Source: Leifsonia sp. PS1209 (GTDB lineage: Bacteria; Actinomycetota; Actinomycetes; Actinomycetales; Microbacteriaceae). Taken from it: a stretch of 64,000 nt of DNA. Both the position numbers and the translations under genes were made by a program. The notes under the pieces were generated by a model that saw only the letters and a program-made list of their open reading frames with translations, made no database searches and was not told the DNA's origin. The stretch covers positions 434,001-498,000 of the forward strand of contig NZ_CP051154.1 of the NCBI RefSeq assembly GCF_012317045.1, written 5' to 3'. Of this stretch, positions 42,132 to 50,764 are shown piece by piece; position 1 is the stretch's first letter; the number at the start of each line of letters is the position of its first letter.

Positions 42132-43108
42132 CAGGCATCCGTCCAATCGATCGTGTGGCAGAGGTCGGCCGTGCGTCCGTCGGCGAGCGCGGCCATCACC
42201 CGCGGCAGGTCGCGCCACGACGACTCGCCGGTCAGCAGCGCGTCGAACGCCGGGTCGCGCAGCAGGTCGACGGCGAGCGCGAGGCGATCGCGGGTGGTGC
42301 GGCTGCCCCGCCGCCGCGGGGGTACCGAGCCCACCTGGCTGGCCCGGATGGTGAGGCGCCTGGCGTGGAAGTCGGCCCCGAGCGGCAGGCTGACCGGCCG
42401 ATCCCCGTACCAGCTGGCCTCGATCACCTCACCCTCGGTGACGACGGTTTCGAGGGCGAGCCGCAGCCCGGCCTCCGCGCCGCTCGCGTTGACGACGATG
42501 TCCCTGTCGAGCGGAGCATCCTCCGGCAGGGCGAACCCGACCCCGAGCCGCGCGGCGACCTTGCGCTTCGACGGGTCGGTGTCCACCAGCACCACCTCCA
42601 CACCCGGGATCCCGGCCGCGAGCCGGGCGACGCTGCACCCGATCATCCCGGCGCCGACCACTGTGAGCCGGTCGCCCAGCAGCGGGGCAGCATCCCACAG
42701 CACGGTGACGGCCGTCTCGACCGCGCCCGCCAGCACCGCCCGCCTGGCCGGCACGGCATCCGGGACGGGCACGACAGCATCCACGGGGACGACGAACGCC
42801 GACTGGTGCGGGAACAGGGTGAAGACGGTGCGCCCACGCAGCGCGGACGGTCCGTCCTCGACGACGCCGACGTTGAGGTAGCCGTATTTCACCGGCCACG
42901 GGAAGTCGCCCTCCTGGAACGGGGCGCGCATCCTGTCGTGCTCGCTCTGCGGCACGCGCCCGCCGAGCACGGTCGTCTCCGTGCCCCTGCTGACGCCGGT
43001 GTGGAGCGTGCGCACGAGCAGCTCGCCGTCGCCGGGCGCCGTCAGCGGTGCCGAGCGCAACGATCCGGTGCCAGGACCGTCGATCCAGAATGCGGTTGCC
43101 TCGACCAC
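42131..43108 (-). CDS. Zinc-binding-type (MDR) dehydrogenase without the catalytic cysteine
   Basis: 325 residues of the medium-chain dehydrogenase fold: GELLVRTLHTGVSRGTETTVLGG at the catalytic end, where the usual GICGTD cysteine is Ser (GVSRGTE), VKYGYLNVGVV, then the Rossmann site LTVVGAGMIGCSVARLAA and VLVDTDPSKRKVAARLG. Members with SxGTE are typically zinc-independent at the active site. GTG 43108 is chosen because GAGGAGG precedes it by a few bases; ATG 43129 would add seven residues. First gene of the seven-gene operon, divergent from the CDP-alcohol phosphatidyltransferase. Confidence 0.86.
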   Translation of the reverse strand: MVEATAFWIDGPGTGSLRSAPLTAPGDGELLVRTLHTGVSRGTETTVLGGRVPQSEHDRMRAPFQEGDFPWPVKYGYLNVGVVEDGPSALRGRTVFTLFPHQSAFVVPVDAVVPVPDAVPARRAVLAGAVETAVTVLWDAAPLLGDRLTVVGAGMIGCSVARLAAGIPGVEVVLVDTDPSKRKVAARLGVGFALPEDAPLDRDIVVNASGAEAGLRLALETVVTEGEVIEASWYGDRPVSLPLGADFHARRLTIRASQVGSVPPRRRGSRTTRDRLALAVDLLRDPAFDALLTGESSWRDLPRVMAALADGRTADLCHTIDWTDA

Positions 43109-43187
43109 GTCCCCTCCTCGGTGAACCATCGGTGCGCGCGTGGCGTGTTAACGGACAGGTGCCATACACGGGAGACACGAGGCGCAC

Positions 43188-43934
43188 GTGAAAAGGGTTC
43201 AACTCGCAGCAGCAGGATGGGCGATCGGCGGCGCGCTACTGGTGGCGCTCGTCTACGCGGCATCACCCCCACCCCCGGCCGGATGGGCTGCCGCCGCCGT
43301 CTACCTGGCCGTCGCGCACGCCCTCCTCGCCACCGGTCTGCGGCGTCGCGCCACCACCCGCTTCGGCCAGGCCAACGTGGTCACCTCGCTCCGCTCATCC
43401 CTGGTCGGCGCGATCACCGGCCTGGTCGTCGCATCCTTCACCGCCCCCATCCCGGCCTGGATGCTCGTGGCCCTGATCGTCCCTGCCCTCGCCCTCGACG
43501 CCGTCGACGGCTGGGTCGCCCGCCGCACAGGATCGGCCAGCGACCTCGGCGCCCGCTACGACATGGAGGTGGATGCGTTCCTCCTGCTCGTGCTCAGCGC
43601 ATATGTCGCCGCCGACCTGGGCGCCTGGGTGCTCGCCATCGGCGCGCTGCGGTATCTGTTCGTGGCGGTCGGCTGGGCGCTGCCGTGGTTCCGCGCCCAG
43701 CTGCCGTACCGCTACTGGCGCAAGGTGGTGACGGCGGTGGCCGGCATCGCGCTGGCGCTGGCTGTGGCGGGGACCGCGCCGGGGGTGGAGCTGGGGGCCG
43801 CGGGTGTGCTGGGGGTTGTGGTGGCGCTGGGGCTGCTGGTGGAGTCGTTCGGGCGGGATGTGGTGTGGCTGGTGGTACGGCGGGGTGCTGGGGCGCAGGC
43901 AGACGCGGAGCGCACGAGAACCGTGAAGACCTAG
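43188..43934 (+). CDS. CDP-alcohol phosphatidyltransferase-family protein
   Basis: 248 residues with six to eight membrane helices. The family motif DGX2ARX8GX3DX3D is intact: DGWVARRTGSASDLGARYDMEVD (about 105-127, preceded by ALALDAV). Such enzymes link an alcohol (glycerol phosphate, inositol phosphate, sugar-like alcohols) to a CDP-activated lipid in the membrane. It starts at GTG 43188 after CGAGG. It is divergent from the MDR-led operon over a 79-base spacer, and the pairing suggests it supplies or finishes the lipid part of that pathway. Confidence 0.88.
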   Translation: MKRVQLAAAGWAIGGALLVALVYAASPPPPAGWAAAAVYLAVAHALLATGLRRRATTRFGQANVVTSLRSSLVGAITGLVVASFTAPIPAWMLVALIVPALALDAVDGWVARRTGSASDLGARYDMEVDAFLLLVLSAYVAADLGAWVLAIGALRYLFVAVGWALPWFRAQLPYRYWRKVVTAVAGIALALAVAGTAPGVELGAAGVLGVVVALGLLVESFGRDVVWLVVRRGAGAQADAERTRTVKT

Positions 43935-43963
43935 GAGCGGGTTCTCAGCGGAAGAGGCCGCGC

Positions 43964-44311
43964 CTAGATCGCAGCTGCGTCATCCTTGATCGGGATCACC
44001 GTGTACGAGAGGCTCAGCCCACTGTGCTCGAGCCGATCGGACGCCGAAGCGAGGAACGTGAGCAAGCGGTCCGAGGGCTCTGAGCCGACGTCGACCTGCA
44101 CGACCGCGCGGAGATCTTCCGTTGTGCCGAGAAAGGCATGGAGGCCACCGCTGGTCACGAAGGCGGCATAATTCCGCAGCTTGCTGTCGAGCAGGCGGAG
44201 GTCCTTCTTCGTCTCGATGCGCCGGTCCGCGGAGGCGACGATCAGAGCATACGTGCCGTCGGCCCTGCGCGAGATAAGATCGACAACCCCTGGGTCGGTT
44301 ATGCCCGCCAT
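43964..44311 (-). CDS. Small soluble hypothetical protein (DUF6572-like)
   Basis: 115 residues, no membrane segment. It begins DPGVVDLISRRADGTYALIVASADRRIETKKDLRLLDSKLRNYAAFVTSGG, the layout I associate with DUF6572 proteins of unknown role, and continues with a beta-rich second half (LRAVVQVDVGSEP, LSLSYTVIPIKDD). TAGGAT stands exactly six bases before the ATG, so it probably has its own leaderless promoter, located in the last bases of the upstream EamA gene. Confidence 0.7.
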   Translation of the reverse strand: MAGITDPGVVDLISRRADGTYALIVASADRRIETKKDLRLLDSKLRNYAAFVTSGGLHAFLGTTEDLRAVVQVDVGSEPSDRLLTFLASASDRLEHSGLSLSYTVIPIKDDAAAI

Positions 44312-44320
44312 GGATGCATC

Positions 44321-45271
44321 CTACGTCTTCGCGAGAGCCTCGACGTCGCGGCCCACAACCTCCACCTCCCCTTTCTCCGACCGCACGAACCCGATCCCCA
44401 CCAAAATCAGCGCACCGCCGACGAACTGCAGCAGCCCCAGGTTTTCGCCGAGCAGCAGCCACGCGTAGAAGGTCGCCGCCACCACTTCGAGCAGTCCCGT
44501 GAACGACGCCAGCCGCGAACCGAGCATCTCCGTGGCGGTGATGCTCGCCGCGTATGCGATGGCGGTCGCGAACACCCCGATCACCAGGATCGGCACCCAC
44601 CACGGCGTCTGGCCGCCGAACAGGTTCACCGGCGCGAAGCTGACCTGGAACGGCACGAGTCCCGTTGCACCCACCAGCGCAAGGGCCACGCCGCCCACCA
44701 GCAGCCCCGACGACGCCAGCGCCACCGGCGGCAGCCCGTCGCTCGGCCGCGCCGCGATCAGGTAGAACGCCGCGCAGCCGACCATTGCCGCGATGGCCAG
44801 GGCGAGTCCCAGTGGGTCGATGCCGCCGGAGCCGTCCGGGGAGACCACCATGACGAGCCCGCTGACCGCGACCACAGAGCCGATGATCACCACCGCCTTC
44901 GGTGGACGCCGGGTGCGCGCCCAGGCGATCGCGACCAGCAGCAGCGGTGCGATGTACTCGATCAGGATGGCCGTGCTGACCGGGATGCGCTGGATGGCGG
45001 CGAAGTAGAGCAGCTGGGTCGCCGCCACGCCGACCAGCCCCATCCCGAGCACGCGCCAGCGTCCGCGCCACAGGGCCGACCAGCGGCCGCGCAGCAGCAG
45101 GATCGCGACGGGGGCGAGCACGATGCCGCCGGTGAACGCGCGCACAGTGACGGCGGCGGCCGGGCTCCAGCCGGATTCGAGCAGCGGTTTCACGAAGGCG
45201 CCGGACAGGCCGAAGGTGGCCGCGGAGACGACGGCGATGAGGAGTCCGAGGGTGGTGTGGCTGCGCTTCAT
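44321..45271 (-). CDS. EamA-family (drug/metabolite) membrane transporter
   Basis: 316 residues with ten membrane helices in two EamA repeats: LLIAVVSAATFGLSGAFVKPLLESGW and AILIEYIAPLLLVAIAW in the first, and LALAIAAMVGCAAFYLIAA and GVFATAIAYAASITATEMLGSRLASFTGLLEVVAATFYAWLLLGE in the second. Such proteins export metabolites or amino acids. A divergent CGNR zinc-finger gene starts 70 bases away, a common partner arrangement in actinobacteria, and probably regulates it. Confidence 0.9.
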   Translation of the reverse strand: MKRSHTTLGLLIAVVSAATFGLSGAFVKPLLESGWSPAAAVTVRAFTGGIVLAPVAILLLRGRWSALWRGRWRVLGMGLVGVAATQLLYFAAIQRIPVSTAILIEYIAPLLLVAIAWARTRRPPKAVVIIGSVVAVSGLVMVVSPDGSGGIDPLGLALAIAAMVGCAAFYLIAARPSDGLPPVALASSGLLVGGVALALVGATGLVPFQVSFAPVNLFGGQTPWWVPILVIGVFATAIAYAASITATEMLGSRLASFTGLLEVVAATFYAWLLLGENLGLLQFVGGALILVGIGFVRSEKGEVEVVGRDVEALAKT

Positions 45272-45341
45272 GGCGAATCCTGGTCAGGGTCAAGGTGGAT
45301 GATGGTCCTGACGCTAGTCTTGTCACGGATAAGGAGTCAAC

Positions 45342-45890
45342 TTGCATTTTGCCCCTGACACCGAGGATGCCCTGGTCTTCGCCGTCGCCCTCTGCAACAC
45401 CGTGCCCAGCGCATCCAGGAGCGGAGAGGACGAGCTCGCGACAGCCGACCAGGTGGCCGACTTCGTGATCGCCCAGAAGTACTCCGGCCGCATCGACCGC
45501 GACGCTACCGAACTGCGCGAGGTGCACGAGACCCGCGAGCGCCTGCGCCGCACCTGGTCCCTCTCCCGCGACGACGCGGCCGTCGAGGTCAACGCCATGC
45601 TCGCCGACGCCAACGCGCGGCCGTACCTGATGCGTCACGACGGCTTCGACTGGCACCTGCACGCGACAGCCCAGGATGCGCCCCTCGCCGAGCGCATCCG
45701 GGTGGAGGTCGCCCTCGCCCTGGTCGACGTCATCCGCTCCGGCGAAACCGGCCGCCTCCGCGTCTGTGCCGCCGACGACTGCACCGGCCTGCTCCTCGAC
45801 CTGTCCCGCAACGGCTCCAAGCGGTTCTGCAGCGTGCGCTGTGGCAACCGGATGAACATGGTCGCGTTCCGCCGGCGGCAGGGGGAGTAG
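45342..45890 (+). CDS. CGNR zinc-finger (ABATE-domain) regulator
   Basis: 182 residues. The N-terminal 130 residues are helical, and the C-terminal zinc finger reads RLRVCAADDCTGLLLDLSRNGSKRFCSVRCGNRMNMVAFRRRQ, with four cysteines and the diagnostic CGNR. TTG 45342 has AAGGAG six bases upstream. These proteins are predicted DNA-binding regulators of divergently encoded transporters or enzymes, here the EamA exporter. It stops eight bases before the convergent HAD gene. Confidence 0.88.
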   Translation: MHFAPDTEDALVFAVALCNTVPSASRSGEDELATADQVADFVIAQKYSGRIDRDATELREVHETRERLRRTWSLSRDDAAVEVNAMLADANARPYLMRHDGFDWHLHATAQDAPLAERIRVEVALALVDVIRSGETGRLRVCAADDCTGLLLDLSRNGSKRFCSVRCGNRMNMVAFRRRQGE

Positions 45891-45898
45891 CGCCCGCG

Positions 45899-46783
45899 CT
45901 ACGACGTAGCCAGCCCCAGCTCCTGCCGCCAGTGCGCCAGGAACTCCGCCCCGGCGTCGTCGTGGATCGCGTCGCCGATCGTGATCACCTCGTACGGCTT
46001 CTCCAGGATGCCGTCGCTCGGCCGCACGTCCACGTGGGCGACGTCGAAGCCGGCGCTGTGGACGTAGTCGGCCATCTTGTAGTCGCTGCGGGAGTCGCCG
46101 ATGGAGCGCCAGCGGCGGGGGAGCGGGCCGAGTTTGGCGAAGTAGTCGAGGGCGCGCTGGGCGCCGCGGTCCTTGTCGAGCAGCACCGATTCGATGTCGG
46201 TGGAGATGATCGTCTGGTCGATGCGGAACGGCAGCTCGCCGTTCGCATCCGGTGCCGTGCGGTCGCCGTAGCGCAGCCCGACGCCCTGCGCCGTCAGCAG
46301 CGTGAAGGCGTCGTCCTGGAAACGCGCCTGCGCCGCGGCGTACGTGTCAGCGTCCACGTCGGTGCGCTGCTCGACGGAGATCATCGCGCGCTTGGTCTCG
46401 TCGAAGAACATCGTGTCCGCGTAGCGCTCGCGCACCAGGTTCCGGATGCCGTCGACCGCCTCAGCGCCGAACGCCACCGTCTCGTCGACGGTCACCTCGC
46501 CCATCCCATCCCCGGTGATCGGCGCCCAGGCTCCGCCCTTCTCGAACACGCCGAACATCCGGGCGCCATGCTCGTCGAGTGCGTCGCGCAGGCCGGCGTC
46601 GCACAGCGGGGTGACCACCTGGTTGCGGATGAAGTCGCCCGAGCGGCCCGTGATGAACGCGATCGGCACGCCGGCCGCTGTCATCGCGACCAGGTCGGTG
46701 ACGATGCTCCGGATGTTGATGGTCCGGGTGATCGGGCTGGCGATGGGGCCGTCGACGTCGAAGAGGAGTCCGAGATTGTGCAC
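45899..46783 (-). CDS. HAD-superfamily phosphohydrolase
   Basis: 294 residues. Motif I is LGLLFDVDGPIASP (nucleophile and acid Asp at residues 9 and 11), motif II VPIAFITGRSGDF, and motif IV IGDSRSDYKMADY, with a central cap domain (about 75-215). It resembles Cof/trehalose- or sucrose-phosphatase-like HADs. GTG 46783 is the only sensible start; the ATG nearby is out of frame. Same strand as the next two genes, with a 29-base gap upstream, so the three may be co-transcribed. Substrate unknown. Confidence 0.83.
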   Translation of the reverse strand: MHNLGLLFDVDGPIASPITRTINIRSIVTDLVAMTAAGVPIAFITGRSGDFIRNQVVTPLCDAGLRDALDEHGARMFGVFEKGGAWAPITGDGMGEVTVDETVAFGAEAVDGIRNLVRERYADTMFFDETKRAMISVEQRTDVDADTYAAAQARFQDDAFTLLTAQGVGLRYGDRTAPDANGELPFRIDQTIISTDIESVLLDKDRGAQRALDYFAKLGPLPRRWRSIGDSRSDYKMADYVHSAGFDVAHVDVRPSDGILEKPYEVITIGDAIHDDAGAEFLAHWRQELGLATS

Positions 46784-46812
46784 AGTCCATTGTCGCCGAA
46801 CGGCGGGGCCGG

Positions 46813-47307
46813 TCAGTGCTTCAGGTCGTTGCGCAGCCCATCCAGGATGTGGTCGAGCGACGCCCGCTTCTGCGCGGTGTCGACAACACTGGACGGGATG
46901 GTCACCTCCAGGCCGGAGCCGTACGTCGCCTTCATCCGGAACTTGCCCGGCCACTCGGTGTACGAGGCGGGGTCGAATGCCGGGATGCCGCCGCTGATGT
47001 CGAGACGCACGAGGTCGCCCCTCCGCTGCAGCTTGGTCGACACCGACGCCTCGCCGACAGCGCCGCCGCGGGCCTCGCCGATGGCGATCGTCTCCGGCGT
47101 GAACGCTCCGACCCGGAACGTGAAGCCCAGCTCCGACTGTTCGAGGGCGGCGCCGAGGTAGACGATCGGGTCGTCGCCGATGGCGAGGGTGAGGCCGGTG
47201 AGGAGCCGGCCGTACCAGTTCGGGCGGGCGGCGAGTATCGCATCCAGCCCGGTCTCCGAAGAGATGAGGCGATGCAACGTGTCTCGTGTCTCCTCGAGTG
47301 TCGCCAT
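46813..47307 (-). CDS. Hypothetical soluble protein
   Basis: 164 residues, no signal or membrane segment. It has a short helical start (LEETRDTLHRLISSETGLDAILAARPNWYGRLLTGL) and a beta-rich middle (LGFTFRVGAFTPETIAIGEARGG, GDLVRLDISGGIPAFDP) ending in a helix (RASLDHILDGLRNDLKH). GGGAGGA lies six bases before ATG 47307. No family recognised. It lies between a HAD phosphatase and cardiolipin synthase, all on the minus strand. Confidence 0.7.
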   Translation of the reverse strand: MATLEETRDTLHRLISSETGLDAILAARPNWYGRLLTGLTLAIGDDPIVYLGAALEQSELGFTFRVGAFTPETIAIGEARGGAVGEASVSTKLQRRGDLVRLDISGGIPAFDPASYTEWPGKFRMKATYGSGLEVTIPSSVVDTAQKRASLDHILDGLRNDLKH

Positions 47308-47373
47308 GCCGGTCCTCCCACTTTCCTCCTGCGCGCGTGCGCGCGGCACTCGCAAGGGTACGCCTCTCTTCGG

Positions 47374-48834
47374 CTACTGCAGAGCCGAGGTGAGCCGGGC
47401 GGCGTTGTCCGCGATGCGGCCGAGCACCGGGCGGGCGCGCCACTCTGCCAGGGACAGCTCGCTGCTCTGCGCCCGGTAGTGGTCCTCGACGGCGCGCAGC
47501 CTGTCGACCGCCTCCCGGCCGTGCACCAGCACGGACACCTCCATGTTGAGGCTGAACGACCGGATGTCCATGTTGCTCGACCCGATGATGGCCACGTCGT
47601 CGTCGATCGAGAAGTGCTTGGAGTGCAGCACCGTCGGCGACCGGTACAGGAAGACGCGCACGCCGGAGCGCAGCAGCGCCTCGTAGTACGAACGCTGCGC
47701 GTGGTAGACGAGCGCCTGGTCGCCCACCTCGGACGCGAACAGCTCCACCTCCACGCCACGCGCCGCCGCTGTGGCGAGCGCGAGCATGATCGACTCCTCC
47801 GGCACGAAGTACGGGCTGGTGATGCTGATGCGCCGCTCCGCTTTGTGCAGCAGCGCCGCGAACAGTTTCAGGTTGTTCTCCGCGTCGAAGCTCGGTCCGC
47901 TCGGCAGCACCTGCACGTCGAAACGCCGGCCGACCGCCGCCCCGCCGAGCGTCACGGGCGTCTCGTCGATCGGCAGCAGTTCCCTGCTCTCGCTGAACCA
48001 GTCGGTGACGAACACCGCGTCCAGCTCCCGCACGGCGGGCCCGTCGATCCTGACCATCAGCTCCAGCCAGTGCAGTCCGCGGGAGACGTTCTTGCGCTTG
48101 TTGTACGAGGCGTCGACGAGGTTCTGCGACCCGGTGAAGCCGACCAGCCCATCCACCACGACCAGCTTGCGGTGGTTGCGAAGGTCGGGGCGCTGCCACT
48201 GGCCGCGCAGAGGGCGGAGGGGGAGCATCCCGTGCCAGTGGATGCGGTGCGCGGCGAGGAACCGCATGGTCGCCTTCCTGCCCGGGTTCATGAACCCGGC
48301 GAGGTGGTCGGAGAGCACGCGCACGTCGACGCCCCGCTCGGCAGCGCGGGCGAGTGCGTCGAAGAACGGCCGGGTGGTGTCGTCGAGCACGAGGATGTAG
48401 AACTCGACGTGCACGAACCGCTGCGCCGTGTCGATCTCGGCGATCATGGCGTCGAACGATCCGACGTAGTCCTCGATGAGGTCGACGGTGTTGCCTCCGA
48501 CCATCGGCAGGGCGCCGAGCCGCTCCGTCATGGCGACGATGCCGGGAAGCCAGTCCGGCCACTCGTCGCGGTGACCAACCGCAGCCAGGCTGGGGACGCG
48601 CTCGCGCATCCTGGCGGTGACGAACGCCTGGTCGGCCCTTCGCCGGGCAGGCAGCGTGGTGCGCCCGACCAGCAGGAACGCGATCAGCGCCAGCACCGGC
48701 AGGAACACGACCGCAAGCAGCCAGGCGATGGCCGCGGACGGCCGCCGGTTCGCCGACACCACCACGGCGGCGAGGATCACCAGCACGCCGTGCGCGATCA
48801 GCAGCAGGATCGCCAGCACCTCGCCGTCCATCAT
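47374..48834 (-). CDS. cls: Cardiolipin synthase (phospholipase D superfamily)
   Basis: 486 residues. Two N-terminal membrane helices (about 8-27 and 36-57), then two PLD HKD motifs: NHRKLVVVDGLVGFTGSQNLVD (about 220) and HSKHFSIDDDVAIIGSSNMDIRSF (about 400). SPYFVPEESI is also conserved. The length and layout match bacterial Cls, which condenses phosphatidylglycerol to cardiolipin. The start is M1 or M2 (ATGATG); GGAGGAG lies within 20-25 bases upstream. Convergent or close to envelope genes only by chance, as far as can be seen. Confidence 0.93.
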   Translation of the reverse strand: MMDGEVLAILLLIAHGVLVILAAVVVSANRRPSAAIAWLLAVVFLPVLALIAFLLVGRTTLPARRRADQAFVTARMRERVPSLAAVGHRDEWPDWLPGIVAMTERLGALPMVGGNTVDLIEDYVGSFDAMIAEIDTAQRFVHVEFYILVLDDTTRPFFDALARAAERGVDVRVLSDHLAGFMNPGRKATMRFLAAHRIHWHGMLPLRPLRGQWQRPDLRNHRKLVVVDGLVGFTGSQNLVDASYNKRKNVSRGLHWLELMVRIDGPAVRELDAVFVTDWFSESRELLPIDETPVTLGGAAVGRRFDVQVLPSGPSFDAENNLKLFAALLHKAERRISITSPYFVPEESIMLALATAAARGVEVELFASEVGDQALVYHAQRSYYEALLRSGVRVFLYRSPTVLHSKHFSIDDDVAIIGSSNMDIRSFSLNMEVSVLVHGREAVDRLRAVEDHYRAQSSELSLAEWRARPVLGRIADNAARLTSALQ

Positions 48835-48988
48835 GCGGCGTCGGTGAGGGAGGAGCTGGGGGTCACAGCACGGAGCCTAGCGCCCGTCGATCCCCACGAC
48901 TGGGGTGATGCGATGGTCGGTGGCCGTCGATAGCGTGTGGCGTACCCGAACCGAGTCATCGCGACTCGCCTCCACCCGAAGGAAAGCT

Positions 48989-50731
48989 GTGAGACGCTCG
49001 ATCCTCGCGGCGGCCGTGCTGGCCGTCGTCGCCTCCGTCTGCGGTTCCGTCGTCGTCGCTCTGCCGGCGACCGCCGCGTCCGCCACCGGCAGCGCCGTGC
49101 TCGCCGGCCTGCCGGTCGCCGCGCCCGTGCAGACCACCACGTACAACCGGAGCCTGTTCCCCACCTGGGTCGACGCCGACCACGACGGCTGCGACACGCG
49201 CTCCGAAGTGCTGCAGGCGCAGACCACGGTCGCGGTCACGTTCACGACGGCCACCGGATGCACGGTCGCCACCGGCAGCTGGAACTCCTGGTACGACGCC
49301 CAGACCTGGACGCTCGCCTCCGATGTCGACATCGACCACCTGGTTCCGCTGAAAGAAGCGTGGATCTCCGGCGCCTGGGCGTGGACGACCGCGCAGCGGC
49401 AGGACTACGCCAACGATCTGAGCATCCCGTACGCGCTGCAGGCGGTGACGGACAACGTCAACCAGTCGAAGAGCGACAAGGACCCGGCGGCGTGGATGCC
49501 TCCCGTGGCTGCCGTCGCCTGCCAGTACGCGCAGGACTGGGTGCTGGTGAAGTACAAGTGGGGTCTGGCGATCGACCCCGCCGAGCAGGCGAAGCTGGCC
49601 TCGATCTTCACGACAGGTGGATGCGGTGCGCAGCCGCTCACCCTGCCCGCCACGGTGACCACGTCCAGCGGTGCGGGCGTGCAGCGCATCGCGGGCTCCG
49701 ACCGGTTCGGCACCTCCGTCGCGATCTCGCAGAGCGGGTTCCCGACCGGTGCAGGGGTCGCATACCTTGCCACGGGCACGAACTACGCGGACGCCCTCTC
49801 CGCTGCTCCGGCCGCTGCCGCGCAGGGCGGGCCGCTGCTGCTGACCACGCCGGGCGGCCTCCCCGCCTCGGTGGCCTCCGAACTCGCCAGGCTGAAGCCG
49901 GCGCGCATCGTGATCGTCGGCGGGACATCGGTGGTGTCTGCGGCGGTCGAGCGGCAGGCGCACAGCTACGCGCCGCAGGTGGACAGGATCGCGGGAGACG
50001 ACCGCTTCGCCACCTCGCGGGCGGTCAGCGCCGCGGCGTTCCCGAGCGCGGCGACCGCCTTCATCGCGACCGGCCGCAACTTCCCCGACGCGCTCTCCGC
50101 TGCAGCAGCGGCAGGCGCATCCGGATCGCCGGTGGTGCTCGTCGACGGCGCTGCCGGAGCGGCGGACGCGGCGACCGTCTCGCTGCTGCGCGGGATGCAC
50201 GTGACCTCCATCGTCCTCGCGGGCGGCACGAGCGCGGTGAGCGGAGGGATCGCGTCGTCGCTCGGCTCGGTGGGGTCGGTGACCAGGCTGTCCGGCGGCG
50301 ACCGCTACGAGACGTCGAACGCGATCAACCAGGCGCGGTTCCCGTCCGCATCCCGGGTGTACTTCGCGACGGGAACGAACTTCGCCGACGCGCTCGCCGG
50401 TGCAGCGCTGGCCGGGCGCGACGGCTCCCCGCTGTTCGTGGTGCCGTCCGGATGCCTTCCGCCGAGCACGGCCGCGACGGTCGCGACATACGGAGCGGTC
50501 GGCCGGGTGCTGCTCGGCGGCCCGAACGCACTGAGCAACGCGGTCGGCGCAGGAACCGTCTGCGCGCCGCCGCCCGCGCCTCCCGCGCCGCCGGCGCCTC
50601 CGGTGCCGCCTGCGCCTCCCGCGCCTCCCGCCGGAGCCACCGCCCTGTGCAATGACGGCACGTACTCCTACGCCGCGCATCACCAGGGAGCGTGCTCGCA
50701 TCACGGTGGCGTCGCCATCTTCTACAAGTAG
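48989..50731 (+). CDS. Secreted HNH nuclease with three cell-wall-binding repeats and DUF3761 tail
   Basis: 580 residues. A signal peptide (RRSILAAAVLAVVASVCGSVVVALPATAASA) is followed by a DUF1524-type HNH nuclease domain, residues about 50-215: DHDGCDTRSEVL, DVDIDHLVPLKEAW with His117, then YANDL and TDNVNQSKSDKDPAAWMP. Three CWB2 repeats follow, each starting RIAGSDRFGTS, RIAGDDRFATS or RLSGGDRYETS (near 234, 332, 431) with ATGxNxADALSAAPAAA-like cores. A proline-rich linker (about 527-550) leads to a DUF3761 tail, CNDGTYSYAAHHQGACSHHGG. GAAGGAAAG precedes GTG 48989. The protein should be held on the cell wall and cut extracellular nucleic acid. No immunity-like gene is adjacent. Confidence 0.9.
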   Translation: MRRSILAAAVLAVVASVCGSVVVALPATAASATGSAVLAGLPVAAPVQTTTYNRSLFPTWVDADHDGCDTRSEVLQAQTTVAVTFTTATGCTVATGSWNSWYDAQTWTLASDVDIDHLVPLKEAWISGAWAWTTAQRQDYANDLSIPYALQAVTDNVNQSKSDKDPAAWMPPVAAVACQYAQDWVLVKYKWGLAIDPAEQAKLASIFTTGGCGAQPLTLPATVTTSSGAGVQRIAGSDRFGTSVAISQSGFPTGAGVAYLATGTNYADALSAAPAAAAQGGPLLLTTPGGLPASVASELARLKPARIVIVGGTSVVSAAVERQAHSYAPQVDRIAGDDRFATSRAVSAAAFPSAATAFIATGRNFPDALSAAAAAGASGSPVVLVDGAAGAADAATVSLLRGMHVTSIVLAGGTSAVSGGIASSLGSVGSVTRLSGGDRYETSNAINQARFPSASRVYFATGTNFADALAGAALAGRDGSPLFVVPSGCLPPSTAATVATYGAVGRVLLGGPNALSNAVGAGTVCAPPPAPPAPPAPPVPPAPPAPPAGATALCNDGTYSYAAHHQGACSHHGGVAIFYK

Positions 50732-50764
50732 GAATTCCCCGGCCCCGGTGACGTTGTACGCGGC

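Noticed and set aside
48989..50731. Secreted nuclease as a contact-dependent toxin
   Set aside because: No immunity gene, secretion partner or pretoxin/polymorphic-toxin domain is visible; CWB2 repeats favour wall tethering.
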